Below are positions 1 through 10,640 of a stretch of DNA of 64,000 bases, in pieces. This DNA comes from Aedes albopictus (Eukaryota; Arthropoda; Insecta; Diptera; Culicidae), in NCBI RefSeq assembly GCF_035046485.1, contig NC_085137.1, positions 45,253,155 to 45,317,154 on the forward strand, given 5' to 3'. The stretch's first letter is position 1; every line of letters starts with the position of its first letter. The translations under genes and the position numbers were made by a program. The notes beneath the pieces are model-generated. The model searched no databases and was not told where the DNA came from. It worked only from the letters and a program-made list of their open reading frames with translations.

Positions 1-1160
1 GATTTCTTCCAGGGTTCACTCAGTTTTGCTTTCAAGATTTCTACAGGTGTTATTGTTAATATTTCTTATGGATTCTTCCCGGGATTTCTTTCAGTGTTTT
101 TTCTCGTAGTTGTTTTCGAGAATTCTTGTTGTGATTATCCTTAGATTTCGCTCAGAGATTTTTCTAGGACTAATCTCAGTAATCTTCCCACAATCCCCAC
201 CAAAAATTGGACCGGTAGGGATTCCTCTGGGCGATTCTTTTGACGTTTTCTTTTGGGATAATAAATACTTCGGGAGATCTTGCCAGTGATTTTCAGAAGT
301 TTTTTTTCTCGGAATACATTCTGGAATAGGTAGTCTATGGGCTGTCCATTTATTACGTAACGCAATTTTACGGTTTCTGAAGTCCCCAACCCCCTCTTGT
401 AAGATTTTTTTGTATGAAAAACCAAATAATTTTGTTTGATATAGCGCGTAAGATTTCTTCAACCCCCTCCCCCCAAAAAGCCTTACGTAATTAATGGACG
501 CCTCCTAAGACATTCCCGGAGAAATATCAGATGAAATCGTGGTGAAGCCTCGTGAAGAATCCCAAGAAGAACTATATTACAAAAATAACAGGAGGATCTT
601 GAAGATAACAACGAGAAAAAACATCTCATAAAAATTTTAGAGAGTTATCTTGAGAGGAAAAGGGGAATTCCGGAAGAAATCTTGAAAACAATTAAGCAAA
701 CATTTCAGAGAAACTACTGGAGAATTGTGACAAAAAATCCAAAACATATCCGGAAAATTCTTCGGGAGAAATCCTTGTAAGAAGACCTGCAGAAGTATCG
801 CAAATATCCCGGGAAAAACTGTTGGAAAAGTTTTTGCGAGAAAGCACAAAGAGAAAACACCGAAGGGACACTGGAAGAATTTTTGTTAAAGTCTCTGAAA
901 TCTTTAAAAATCTCTTGACAATATCCCGGAATGTGCTCTTGCAGAAACCCCGCCAAAAATCCTGCAGAAATCATCATAGAAATCATGGTATAAATCTCAG
1001 GAACAGCTCTCAGCAGTCCCGGAAGGACGGGAAAACTCCTGCATGGAATCTTGAATGAACTCCTGAAGAAATGGAGGAAGAAACTATGACAAACCTCCAG
1101 GAATTCCAGGAAGACTCCGGGAGAAAATGCAGTAAAAAACTGCGTTACAATTTGCAAAAG
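1..1160. repeat. Degenerate 'ggaattcctg' filler repeat
   Basis: The stretch is built of loosely repeated words such as gaattcctg, ggaagaaatc and gggatttctt, without a clean period and without a plausible protein in any frame. The same filler recurs at 6395-7140, 10640-10850, 25860-26160, 26490-27220 and 61470-63060. If the PHAX-like gene extends leftwards, this lies in one of its introns. Function is unknown; it reads as decayed repetitive DNA. Confidence 0.6.
339..505. mobile_element. MITE with TACGTAA-type ends
   Basis: The left end GGGCTGTCCATTTATTACGT faces a right end whose reverse complement reads GGCGTCCATTAATTACGTAA, giving about 20 bp of imperfect terminal inverted repeat around a short AT-rich core with a C-run. 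A related element with ends like ATCTATTAAGTACGTAACG lies at 55522-55939. No coding capacity is visible, so it is called non-autonomous. Confidence 0.5.
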
Positions 1161-1289
1161 TGATTGCAGTAGAAATCCAAGGATAAATTCTTTTGGACAT
1201 TCAAGGGATATAAATCTTAGCTTTTTGATCTCTTACACGATAATTTCAATGTTAAATTTTTGAATTTGTTTGAATGACTGATTTGATTA

Positions 1290-1430
1290 TCTGTATTAAC
1301 GAGTTTTTTAGCCCTAGGCTAGTTTATCTCGGGACCCACGCTTTACTTCCCTTCCGAAGGAAGAACTCACATTTCGTGAGTTTGTCGGGAGTGGGATTCG
1401 ATCCCAGGTCCTCGGCGATTATAATAAACA
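1290..1430. repeat. SINE-like repeat with tRNA B-box
   Basis: The segment contains GGGATTCGATCCCAGG at about 1391-1406, which fits the pol III B-box (T-arm) pattern. It is preceded by a GC-richer stretch with a small hairpin, cttccgaaggaag, and by actcacatttcgtgagt. It lies in the intron downstream of PHAX exon 2. A full cloverleaf cannot be drawn, so it is probably a tRNA-derived short repeat rather than a tRNA gene. Confidence 0.4.
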
Positions 1431-1518
1431 TAACACAACATAATAAGCAAAAGGTTTCGATCAAAGATAATAAAGTACCGTGTCGTAGGTCCCGACAAAC
1501 CTTAAATCCTAATCCTAC

Positions 1519-2416
1519 CTTGGCGGATTCTGGAAGCTATCGTTGCTGTTGCTATCGCTACTGTTCCGTTTGCCGAGCCTCAGCTTTACGTTCTTCCGCT
1601 CTCCCCTTGTCCCGCTGCCCCCGAAGGACATCGATCGGAACCGCTTTCCACCTCCGTAGCCATCGGAATCATCCGAGTTGGACTGTCTTCGTTTCAAAAC
1701 CCGCTGAAAAGCATTCCCACCGTTGAGCCTGTATTTCAAATTGTAATCATACGATTCGACATCCCGGTTCCTCATCCCGTTCAGGGTCACATCACATCCT
1801 CGCATCGTTTCCATCAGGGTGTCCTCCTGGAGACTTTCCGTCCAGATGTTATACTTATTGGGAAGAGCCGAGTGGCTCGTCTGCGGCTGGGGAATTTTCT
1901 CCAGCGGAGGCTTTATCCGCAGCTTCTTGTCGTTGTTTCCCCTCATCCGTTTCCCGAAGCTGGCCCCGTCCTCATCACTGTCATCATCCGAACTGGCTTC
2001 CGACTCATCGTTAAGGTCCTGATCCGACAGGTTGTCCAGTGGAACTGTCCGCGGCTGGCTGACACTGGCACCACCGGCGAACTCCGTCTTGGCCACTTCC
2101 GGACGTTGCAATGGAATATACCCACCATCCTCACTGTCGTCCGTCACCTACAAGGACGAACAAAACAACGCAATTTTACATGAACTCCGGTCATTGACAT
2201 GGAAATGAGACTGCAGTGGAGGCTATTGCATGAATTTGACACTCAAGAAAATACCTAATTCGATGCAGCCACATCGCACAAACACGAAATTACATGACCT
2301 ATCATTTCCCGCCCATCGCTTCTAACTCTCAGACTTACCTCACCCTCCTCCAGGTCCAGATCCTGCGAGGTCGTCGGGGCAGCGAATTTAATCGCTTCGT
2401 GCTCCATGCTCGTCAT
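1519..2416 (-). CDS. Phax: PHAX-like snRNA export adaptor, first two coding exons (partial)
   Basis: PHAX is the phosphorylated adaptor that links capped U snRNAs and the cap-binding complex to the CRM1 exportin. Exon 1 (2416-2339) encodes MTSMEHEAIKF through LEEGE and ends GAG|GTAAGT. The intron is 2338-2148. Exon 2 (2147-1519) follows a TTGTAG acceptor in phase 0 and ends CCAAG|GTAGGA. About 235 residues are present. Family marks are the acidic start LEEGEVTDDSED, a Ser/Asp-rich stretch, basic NLS-like KRMRGNNDKK, the conserved block KYNIWTESLQED, then ESYDYNLKYRL and the basic tail NVKLRLGKR. The conserved RNA-binding domain is missing and must lie beyond the left edge. I start at the ATG at 2416; the open frame upstream to 2455 begins with TTG. 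The identification rests on remembered family motifs. Confidence 0.8.
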
Positions 2417-3043
2417 TTTGTGACAATCGACGACTGGCGACGTCTCCTCCCGCAATCAATCAGCGATGCACAGTTTGCAACGAACACAAAAAGAGCACTT
2501 TTTCGGATGGATTCCGAGCTTATATACACCACGCCAACCACTAGGCGGCAGCGTACATTGTCACTTTAACAAAAATGGACTTTAAATCAAGCAAAAACGG
2601 TTCAAAAATCACTTTTAAAAGCCACTTTCTTTCTCTTGCGCTGCGCTGGACTGCTCCTGGCTGCACTTTTCAGTTTTTGACTGCGCGATGCAGTGCAGTG
2701 TTGCATCCCGAACCGTCAGTTTGACGTTTCTGACGTTGCCTCGGCGCTCGTAATGATCAGTGACTGGGTACGGCGACTGGGGTGTTCGATACGTTTCGTA
2801 TAAAGACGCGAGGTATACTGCTAATTGGCATAATCTTTTTTATTGAATACTTCTCTACTAGGCAGTTCAGCGAACCTTATACTAAAACGACAACCACATC
2901 AGAAATCTCATCCTAAATATCGACATCCTCATGCTCATCATTCTACCATGATAGGGTAGAAAGTGAAAACAGCGCAACGACAACCAATTCGATATAGAAG
3001 AATAAGAATAGAATGCATTTAGGCGTTGTACAAAGTGTAAGTA
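2417..3043. other. PHAX 5' flank and intergenic DNA
   Basis: This should hold the promoter of the minus-strand PHAX-like gene. Tatataca at about 2519-2526 is a weak TATA-like word, but no convincing initiator is seen. From 2640 to 2760 there are short GC-richer runs (ctgcgctgga, cagtgcagtg). No ORF or repeat end was recognised between 2760 and 3040. Confidence 0.4.
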
Positions 3044-3438
3044 CACTCAGCGAAAAAAACTAGCGAAATTCATCGAAATACCTTATGAAAATTTGCTATA
3101 AGTACTTCTTATGAATGACATAAGAATACCTAATGAAAATTGATCGTGCTTGCTATGACAAACTTCATAAGATAGACTTATGAAAAGAACAAAAAAATCT
3201 TAAAATGATGCAGACTGGATTCGATCCATGAACGTCGGGATCACCGAGCCCGTGTTTTATCCACACGACTACCGACGCTTGAGAATACCATGTAGCTAAA
3301 CATGAATATAAGCCAAGCTGTGGGACGATTTTACGTCATAGAGTGACCTTATGAAATTCATCCGAATCATTATGAATTATTTAAAGGCCGTTTCATAAGT
3401 TGGGTCGTATGGAAATCTTAAGGTTATTTGGCTGAGTG
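3044..3438. mobile_element. TA-flanked MITE family A, copy 1, with tRNA-like core
   Basis: Ends are CACTCAGCGAAAAAAACT on the left and GGCTGAGTG on the right, each flanked by TA (3042-3043 and 3439-3440), as expected for Tc1/mariner-type transposition. The core at about 3210-3285 contains a tRNA-like piece on the minus strand, with a B-box-like GGATCGAATCC. A second copy in the opposite orientation lies at 52062-52440 with the same ends and the same core. No ORF is present. Confidence 0.7.
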
Positions 3439-3443
3439 TAGAG

Positions 3444-3824
3444 CCACAGAGAAACAGACGTAACACTTAGAACAAATTTTATTAAAATACATCGTCACGA
3501 AAACATAATCGCCCAATGCTAAACGTATTGTGTTTGGTCGGCCCGCCACTAGATGGCGGTAGTGAGCAAACGTCAAACAGGAGCAAAAACGATACCAGCG
3601 CCGCGAGTGGTCGATCGACCTACAGTGACCCCACACCGATGAATCACCTTAATTTTGTACACTATTTATGAATCACCATGTTGATCAAATGAGTGATCCA
3701 TAAACTGTGGTCATTTTTGCCGATTCATAAATTGTGGGGTCACTGTACTACTGAATATTTGAATCATCCGTTTAAAAGGTGATCGATGGGAAGCAATGGG
3801 AGTGTGACGTGTGTTCCTCTGTGG
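3444..3824. mobile_element. MITE family B, copy 1
   Basis: The left end CCACAGAGAAACAGACGT faces a right end whose reverse complement reads CCACAGAGGAACACACGT. TAGAG is duplicated on both sides (3439-3443 and 3825-3829); the exact duplication is 5 to 7 bp because the flanking bases are ambiguous. It sits directly against the right end of MITE A. A second copy lies at about 39429-39706. The core shares CATAATCGC and GGCGGTAGTGA with that copy. It is split by another small element at 3623-3745. Confidence 0.65.
3623..3745. mobile_element. 123-bp TA-flanked MITE nested in family B
   Basis: Perfect ends CAGTGACCCCACA and TGTGGGGTCACTG are flanked by TA on both sides (3621-3622 and 3746-3747). 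The inside carries inverted gattcataaa and tttatgaatc words. The TA duplication and end sequence fit a non-autonomous Tc1/mariner-type element. It interrupts MITE B copy 1, whose homologue at 39.5 kb lacks it. Confidence 0.75.
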
Positions 3825-3993
3825 TAGAGCTTTCAATTGGAATCGCTCACGCAGTGCCCTAGTGGACAAAAGAGCTGTAAATTAGGTTAAGTGATTGAAA
3901 AATTAAAAAAAATCTTTATGAGATTTTTTTCAGAAATTCCTCTTGCGATTCCTTCCGGGCCTTCTCTGTGGATTTCTTCAGAATACCTCTACC

Positions 3994-5232
3994 CAAGGGG
4001 TTGGTCACTCGGCACATTGTGCCCGGCACACATGCCGGCACATCTCGGCACACATGCCGGCACAATCCGGCACACATGGGCACAACATAAATAGAAATCC
4101 AACTTTGCGGTATGGAATCAAACTGTCATTATACTTACGATTGCAAAAAATCCCTTCATACAGATTCTAGTCTAGACAAGTGTTCTGGGTGGAATTTTGT
4201 CGGTAAACACCGACTAGACCAATAACATTCGCCAAAAATAGACAGGATTATAATTAGCGCAAAAACATTCTAAGAAAATATTCCACTGGGCACATTCGGC
4301 ACACCTCCGGCACGTTCCCCAAGTAACAATCGCCAGCCGCAAACAAGCATGGATGCAGAATTGTTGCTTTATAATGGTAATTATAGCTGAACTAAAATTA
4401 TGCTGTACATATTACTGTACAAATGCTTTTTCAATTGAAAAAGTAGCCAATGTTCAACTTTTCGTATTGGTATCAATAATGATAATTTAAAACACTTTTC
4501 AAGCGTTTAATAAGATTTTTATTCGACCCGCAGTAATTCCTTTACAACATAGTTTAACAAGACTTTTTTCTGCTTCTTGTTAAGTTCATGTAAAAATTAG
4601 GACATGTATCTGAATAATGTGTTTTTCACAAGTCAAATAAGCGCTTTCGTTTCATCATACTTCGACTCAGAGTACATGATGAAAAACACGTGTTTTTTAC
4701 CGAACAACAGCTGAATTAATCTGTTGTTCAGTCGTTAACCATAATGTTGTGCTAATTCACCACTGCTGTATAGGAGTCAGAGTCTGATCATTATTAAACC
4801 ACGGGAAGTTTATTATTTCACAATATTTGTTCACAGCATTAAGTTCCAATCATAAACTCTCGTGGAAATTGGAAAATTTTGCATTTTTTTATTTTTAATC
4901 ATTTTTGCTAAAGCTGAATAACAGTTTTACTATATATTTGTAAAACGATTAAACAACAAACATTTCAGTTGGTACACAACACTATGCTTTACAGTTTCTC
5001 CAAATTTGTGTGAACAAAACCCGAACAAAGGTTGTGCCTGAAAATTATCCAAATGTTATTCAGCATCATGCTGAATCAATTCGTCGTAAAGGTGCTTGTA
5101 AAATGAGTGATTGTTAGTTGGGTCGGCACACTTCGGCACACACGGAAAAACAACCGGCACAGTTTAGGCACATATTGGCACACGCTAAAAAATCACGGCA
5201 CAAATGAAGTGTGCTGAATGACCAACCCCTTG
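3994..5232. mobile_element. Non-autonomous hAT-like element
   Basis: The ends read CAAGGGGTTGGTCACTCGGC on the left and, reverse complemented, CAAGGGGTTGGTCATTCAGC on the right. The 8-bp direct repeat CCTCTACC flanks both sides (3986-3993 and 5233-5240). An 8-bp duplication and ends starting with CA are typical of the hAT superfamily. GGCACA words are clustered just inside both ends, resembling subterminal transposase-binding repeats. There is no transposase ORF. A different repeat (4317-5125) is nested inside. Confidence 0.8.
4317..5125. mobile_element. Element family C copy nested in the hAT-like element
   Basis: The left end CCCCAAGTAACAATCGCC and the right end GAGTGATTGTTAGTTGGG form an imperfect inverted repeat. 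Internal words (aacaagcatg, ttgttgctttataa, agctgaac) match the neighbouring copy at 5264-6350. No ORF is seen. Boundaries are approximate. Confidence 0.5.
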
Positions 5233-5263
5233 CCTCTACCGGTTCTTCTAGGGACTTCTCGAG

Positions 5264-6350
5264 GTAACCCAAGGAACAATTCAAAGTCATAAATAAGCAT
5301 GCATGTTGAACAATTGCTGGTTTATAACATTCACAGCTGAACAAAACCAAATGCTGAATAATAAGCTGAAATGATGCTATTTACATAGTAAATAAGCCAA
5401 AATGCAACATTTGGCACGTATGTGAACAACAACTTAATTATAAGCTTAACAAACGTTAGCCGTTTTTGTTTGTTCGATTTGCCCTTACTAGCTTTAATAT
5501 AAGCTGAAGAAGAACTTTTTTCTACGCGTTAAAAAGCTTAAGTTCCACAGTTGCCGAAAGCTGATTATTGTGGTCTACATAAGTTGAACAAATGCTTTTG
5601 ATGTTTAATACTTCAGCTATTGTGGGGACGTTCAATAATGGTTTAACAGTAAGCTGTATAAACGGATTTATGATTTATTTGTTCGCTTATCACTTTTCGA
5701 TTGAACAACAGATCAAAGTGATTATAATAGAGCAGTATTGGAACGTTCCTCATGATTAAATATGTATTGATGTTTGTTGCACACCAATGCGAAATATTCA
5801 AAACATTTGCTAATTTCGTAGCAATTTCAAAGTTGTAGTCATTTTCACAACTTTTTTTCTAATAAATATTTACAACCTTTCAAAAATCTGAAGATTGATC
5901 TTTCACAACTTTGTGAACATGTATCACTCTCAGCGAGCATCTTTCCAATTCCAGGATGGCGTAGTCGGTAAGGCATGCGACAGGTGATTGGGAGATCACG
6001 AGTTCAAATCCCAAGTTGAGACATTTTTAGAAGAGCTTGAGTGTTATAAATGCGTTTAGATGCGACAAATAAACATGATTGCACCTCGCACTTCAATTTG
6101 TTTTTGTTTTCGCAGCAGGTTATTGTAGCTGAATACAAGTTTTCTATGAGGCTGATATAACACAGATTACTTCCTACTGTAAAGCCTCTATCGCGCTTGC
6201 AGAAAAGATTGCTGAATAACTTCTCCACTTTTGTTTGAACAACGCCTGATTACAAGCTGTGATGAAATAATGTTAAACTGTTGTTCAATTAAATGTGGAA
6301 TAAAAAAGTCTTTGCAATGTTGGTTAAATGAGTGATTGTTCCTTGGGAAA
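5264..6350. mobile_element. Element family C, second copy
   Basis: The left end is CCCAAGGAACAATTC; the right end, reverse complemented, is CCCAAGGAACAATCACTC. Internal words such as aagcatgcatg, gctggtttataa and agctgaac match the copy at 4317-5125. It contains a tRNA-like segment at about 5950-6025. The right terminal 43 bp are duplicated in tandem (6308-6393). No coding capacity is recognised. Confidence 0.5.
5950..6025 (+). tRNA. tRNA-like sequence (probably SINE or tRNA pseudogene)
   Basis: The order GGCGTAGTCGGTAAGGC (D-arm and A-box like), then GAGTTCAAATCCC (B-box, T-arm like), gives tRNA-style pol III promoter boxes at normal spacing. The anticodon stem and acceptor stem do not pair convincingly, so I do not regard it as a working tRNA gene. 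Confidence 0.4.
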
Positions 6351-6393
6351 GTCTTTGCAATGTTGGTTAAATGAGTGATTGTTCCTTGGGAAT
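6308..6393. repeat. 43-bp tandem duplication
   Basis: A 43-bp segment beginning gtctttgcaatgttggtt and containing gagtgattgttccttggg occurs twice in direct succession, starting at 6308 and 6351. It duplicates the right end of element family C. Confidence 0.8.
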
Positions 6394-6394
6394 C

Positions 6395-7140
6395 TTCCAG
6401 GGTTTTCTTCAAGATTTTTTTCTTTGGATTCCCCCAGGCATTCCTGATAGGGTTTCTCAATAAATTTCCTTTTAAGCATTCCTACAGAGAATTTTCCTGA
6501 GATTCTCTTAATCTGGTGTTTCCTCCAGGAATTTTTATCCATGAGATTTTATCCAAAGATTCTCTCATAAATTTCTTCTGGGATTCCTTTAGGAACTCCT
6601 TTTGGCCTTGCTCCAGAAATTCCAGCTGAATTCCTCAAGCAATTCCTGCTGTGGTTCTTACAACAATTCCTTCCAGGACACCTCCAGAAATTCTTTCTAT
6701 ATTACCTGCCGGAATTATTCTAGGGATTCTCTCAAAAATTTCTCTTGGGATTCCTTCAAAAACCCTTGCTGGGGTGAATGAAGGCAATCTTTCTAGGATT
6801 CTTCCAGAAGTTCCTTCGGTGTTAACTCCAGGACTTCCTCCAGAAATTTTATCCTGCGATTCTCTCAGGAGTGCCTCCTAGGACTCCCCCAGAAATTATT
6901 ACTGTTACACGGGCAGGAATCCCTCTATGGATTTCACCTGGCATTCTTGCTGGGCTGGGATTCATCCAGGCTGTCGTTATAGGATACTTCCCGAAATGTC
7001 TTTGGCGATTTTTCCTGGGATTTTTAAAAAGACTCATCCAGGAATTTCTCCACAGATTTTATCCATGGCTTACTCTATAAATTCCTCATGAAATTTCTCC
7101 TGGAACTCTTCTTGGCCTTCCTCCAGAAATTCCAGCTAAT
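6395..7140. repeat. Degenerate 'ggaattcctg' filler repeat
   Basis: Words such as ccagaaattcc, ttccttcgg and gggattcct recur without a clean period. Short open frames rich in Pro, Ile, Ser and Gly here are by-products of the repeat. Confidence 0.6.
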
Positions 7141-7165
7141 TGAATCCCAATAGAAATATCTATAG

Positions 7166-7300
7166 CAGGGGTTCCCAACATTTTTGAGGTGGCGACCCCC
7201 TTTGTGAATTGTCAAAACATCTGCGGCCCAATGAAAATGTTTAGAAAAAAATGTGAATTAAATAAACGAAACTTGTTGGAGAATAGTAGTGGCAGCCCCC
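7166..7300. mobile_element. hAT-like transposon end (CAGGGGTTCCCAAC)
   Basis: CAGGGGTTCCCAACATTTTT at 7166 is a typical hAT-type left end. An oppositely oriented end with reverse complement CACGGGTTCCCAACCGG closes at 10640. The 8 bp outside the two ends do not match, so they may be two fragments rather than one 3.5-kb element. Confidence 0.5.
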
Positions 7301-7734
7301 TGGTAGCAACAACGACATATGAAGAGTGTAAATCAGGAGCTCGATTTGAATAGGTCGTATGTACATTTGTCGATATAAAATTCGATCAGTTTATTTTAGA
7401 TATTGTAGCAATGTGGAAGATATTTTAGAGACTTTAAATGATGGAACGGAAAGCCTGTTTTGTGATGATTCTGCTGTATGTATCAACATTGTTCAATTTC
7501 ACCTGTTTTTGCTATAATAAGCGAATCCAACTAATCGAATTTTTAATCGACAAAAGCACATACGACCTTTTCAAATCGAGCTCCAGAAATGTTTGAGTGT
7601 ATGTGTTTGTCGACAAAGCATAAATGCTGATTTGTTTTGATTATGTATAGTTTTTTTTTGTTCAGTCCGTACTAGCTCGTTGAGCAATAAAGAAATTAAA
7701 ACGTAGCTCGGTTGGTTTAATTTCTTCCATCACG

Positions 7735-7866
7735 CGAATCCCGGGACGGTATTGTTATTCGATCGGTTCGGGAGTATCTGCTGCGCCCGGGTAAACCAAC
7801 AAAACTGAGTTATTTGGGTACAGTGGCCCGCAAATTGACTGAGGAAGGGATTTTCGACGATCAATG
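7735..7866 (+). pseudogene. Short protein-coding fragment of unknown origin
   Basis: About 43 codons read without interruption to a TGA at 7866, through RDGIVIRSVREYLLRPG and KLSYLGTVARKLTEEGIF. The composition looks protein-like, unlike the surrounding AT-rich DNA. A stop codon lies just upstream in frame, and no clean splice acceptor is seen before it. It may be the end of a retrotransposed or transposon gene. I do not recognise the family. Confidence 0.3.
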
Positions 7867-8227
7867 ATTTTTTTTTATTTCACATGACATTTTGTAAACA
7901 ATGATGCCATTTACATTCAATTTGAGTCGTAGCTGAAAAATAGCGGCGCAGCCGAAATTTATTATTCTTTTGAAGTGTTTTTTATTGTAAATTTGTTCCT
8001 CAATTTGTGGCCTTCGGGGGTGGCGGTTGGGGGTTTGGTAGAGGTTAACCGTAAAAAAGAAAAGGGGTTTAACGAATGTTTCACTAGTTTGCTCTATTTC
8101 TATTCCTATGTTTTCTGAAAAAAAAAATCGCCTATGAATATAAAACAACTTTTTTCATGGCATTTTCTTATCAAGTCAGAAAAAACTCCTTCCTTTACAA
8201 TTTTAGGAAAAATAAATCTTAAATCTA

Positions 8228-9952
8228 CACTCCCGTTCAAAAGTTTGGGGTCACCCCCTCAAAAACATGTCATTTTTTTAGGCCCATATCTCCGCCAATT
8301 TGCGTCCGATTTCAAAACCCTAGGTTTCATTCAAAAGATAATAAGTCAAAGAAACTTTGAACATGATTTAAAAGAAACTTTTTCAAAAATATTTGTATGT
8401 AAACTTAACCCAAAGTTGCCAAATTTTCTAAAAAATGAATATAAACTTACGGCAGTGTCGCTGGAAGTTGGGTGGACCAAATTTTAAGATGAGAGCGGTA
8501 ATATGACCCATTTTCTATTAGCTTTCAACTGCTTTTTACAGAACTTAGCTAAAATATCTAGAAAAAAGTTATTAAGTAAATTAATCCTTGATGTCATCGA
8601 CCAAAAGTTTGGGGTCACCCCTCAATATGATGTATCGGCCAAAAGTTTGGGTTCACTTTCGTAAAACATGGAAAAGTGATTTGGTGATATCTTCGTCATC
8701 TATAGTTCAATTTTAATTATTTTTGGCTCATTTCAAAGATAATTAACTAAATTTACGTTTGATGTCTTTAACTTAACGTATTTAACGATTTTTGTATATA
8801 AAATGTAATGTAAATTTAGCACATTTTACCACGCTTCAAAAAATGAGGCAACTTTACGTTAAGTTTTAGTATGTAAATTTCAACAAATATGTGTGGTTCA
8901 ATGTCTATGCAGTAAGTATCATTCATTTTGTTTCAAATAAGCCAAGAAGAATTAAAATTTGGCCAGTCGATCGACTGTTCGCGCAGCCTGTCATTTGGTT
9001 CTTGGGATTTGTGCTCTCGAGGTTCGGGGCGTTGCTTCATTGTATCTTCGCTTTAATACTAATATTCCTTGTTTGATTAACTGACTATTATGTACAGGCG
9101 CTTAACTCATTCTATTTCATAGATTGCCAGATTTAAGGGTGATGGTTCAATAGGGTTTAGCAAGCAGAGTGGATTAGAACGAGTTGGCGCCTACAATACA
9201 CCAACACTAACACACATACACCAATACTTACACGCACACATGCACCTACAACTAGCTGTAAAAGACCAGTGGGCGGGACAATGGTGCCTACCCAACAGTT
9301 GTAGGTGGGGTGTTTGGCTTAGCTACATGACTTGGTCCGGCAAGCCCATAAACATCAATTGGTAGACGTATTTCCTAGTGAAAAGACAACGCAGATGGGC
9401 GAAAGCCAGGGGATGCGTTGATAATAGCAGAATAGAATAGAATAGAAATAAGCCAAGAAGAATTAAAATTGAATGAAAGATGACAAAGATATCAACAAAT
9501 CACTTTTCCATGTTTTACGAAAGTGACCCCAAACTTTTGGCCGATACATCGTATTGAGGGGTGACCCCAAACTTTTGGTCGATGACATCAAGGATTAATT
9601 TACTTAATAACTTTTTTTCTAGATTTTTTAGCTAAGTTCTGTAAAAAGCAGTTGAAAGCTAATAGAAAATGGGTCATATTACCGCTCTCATCTTAAAATT
9701 TGGTCGACCCAACTTCCAGCGACACTGCCGTAAGTTTATATTCATTTTTTAGAAAATTTGGCAACTTTGGATTAAGTTTACATACAAAATTTTTTGAAAA
9801 AGTTTCTTTTAAATCATGTTCAAAGTTTCTTTGACTAATTATCTTTTGAATGAAACCTAGGGTTTTGAAATCGGACGCAAATTGGCGGAGATATGGACCT
9901 AAAAAAATGACATGTTTTTGAGGGGGTGACCCCAGACTTTTGAACGGGAGTG
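8228..9952. mobile_element. Tc1/mariner-type foldback element with ~0.5-kb arms
   Basis: The element starts CACTCCCGTTCAAAAGTTTG and ends with its inverted counterpart. TA flanks both sides (8226-8227 and 9953-9954). The left arm, about 8228-8745, pairs with the right arm, about 9440-9952, at high identity; both carry repeated AAAGTTTGGGGTCACC words. No transposase is visible. The right part of the palindrome is split by the insertion at 8960-9446. Without it the element is about 1.2 kb. Confidence 0.8.
8960..9446. mobile_element. Retroposon nested in the foldback, 24-bp target duplication
   Basis: A 24-bp direct repeat, starting AATAAGCCAAGAAGAATTAA, flanks a 487-bp insert (8936-8959 and 9447-9470). 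The insert ends in a short (GAATA)n-like tail, agaatagaatagaatagaa. A long target duplication and a simple 3' tail fit target-primed reverse transcription by a SINE or a truncated LINE. It has an ACAC-rich stretch near 9210-9240. The family is not recognised. Confidence 0.75.
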
Positions 9953-9954
9953 TA

Positions 9955-10211
9955 TATAAATAAAAATGGAATGGTGTTTGTATGTCACGAATAGGCTCGA
10001 GAACGGGTCAACAGATCGACATGATTCTTTCACTGTTGCATTCCGCCAGGGCTCCGACGTGTTCGTACGAAAACAATAATTAAGAAAAGTGACCGGGAAG
10101 GCAAGAAAAACGGGAAAATCCGAAATTCCATTTTGAGGCGCATTTCTTCATGGAATCGGATGTCAAAAACAGAGTAGGCAGGCAGTACGACGTTTGCCGG
10201 GACTGCTAGTA
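9955..10211. repeat. Dispersed repeat family D, copy 1
   Basis: This runs from about gaatggtgtttgtatgtcac to gtttgccgggactgctagt. The same sequence occurs in the opposite orientation at 45648-45915, starting ctagcagtcccggcaaacg. It is probably an old transposon fragment; no ORF or clear ends are seen. Confidence 0.6.
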
Positions 10212-10559
10212 TTCACTAAAAAATAATTTTCAAATTCTGTATAATTATGTAGAGATTTGGGATGTTTTGAACAAGCATTTTTGTAATCCTGAAGAAAAAT
10301 CCTGCAAATATTAGGGAATGTAATCTTAATGAATGAATAAACATCTGGACATGGCTTGGTCAGCCAAAGCAAAATCAAGAAACTGACATCTGGACATGTT
10401 TGTTGTAACTACTGAAAAAATCGCGCTCCCATTCTGAGAAGTTTCTACCCATCTGTTATTTTAAGTTTAATTGCCGATATAGAAAAAAAAAAACGCAAAA
10501 CAAAAATTACAAAATAAAAAATTGGAATAATTTGCACGAAATAGAATAAAAATTGACCC

Positions 10560-10640
10560 TTTTTTTGATAACACCGCGGCCCCCCTGGACTGGCTTCACG
10601 GCCCCCCAGGGGGCCGCGGACCACCGGTTGGGAACCCGTG
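10560..10640. mobile_element. Second hAT-like end
   Basis: GC-rich CCGCGGCCCCCCTGG and CCCCCCAGGGGGCCGCGG form a strong local inverted repeat, followed by GGTTGGGAACCCGTG. The latter is the mirror of the end at 7166. See that entry for the doubt about pairing. Confidence 0.45.

Noticed and set aside
2255..2455. Longer N-terminus for the PHAX-like protein, starting at 2455
   Set aside because: The codon there is TTG; the first ATG in frame is at 2416, and the 3' part of that frame runs into the intron.
7166..10640. A single 3.5-kb hAT element
   Set aside because: The two ends are of the same type, but the flanking 8 bp (atctatag and aaggaatg) do not match, so the pairing is unproven.
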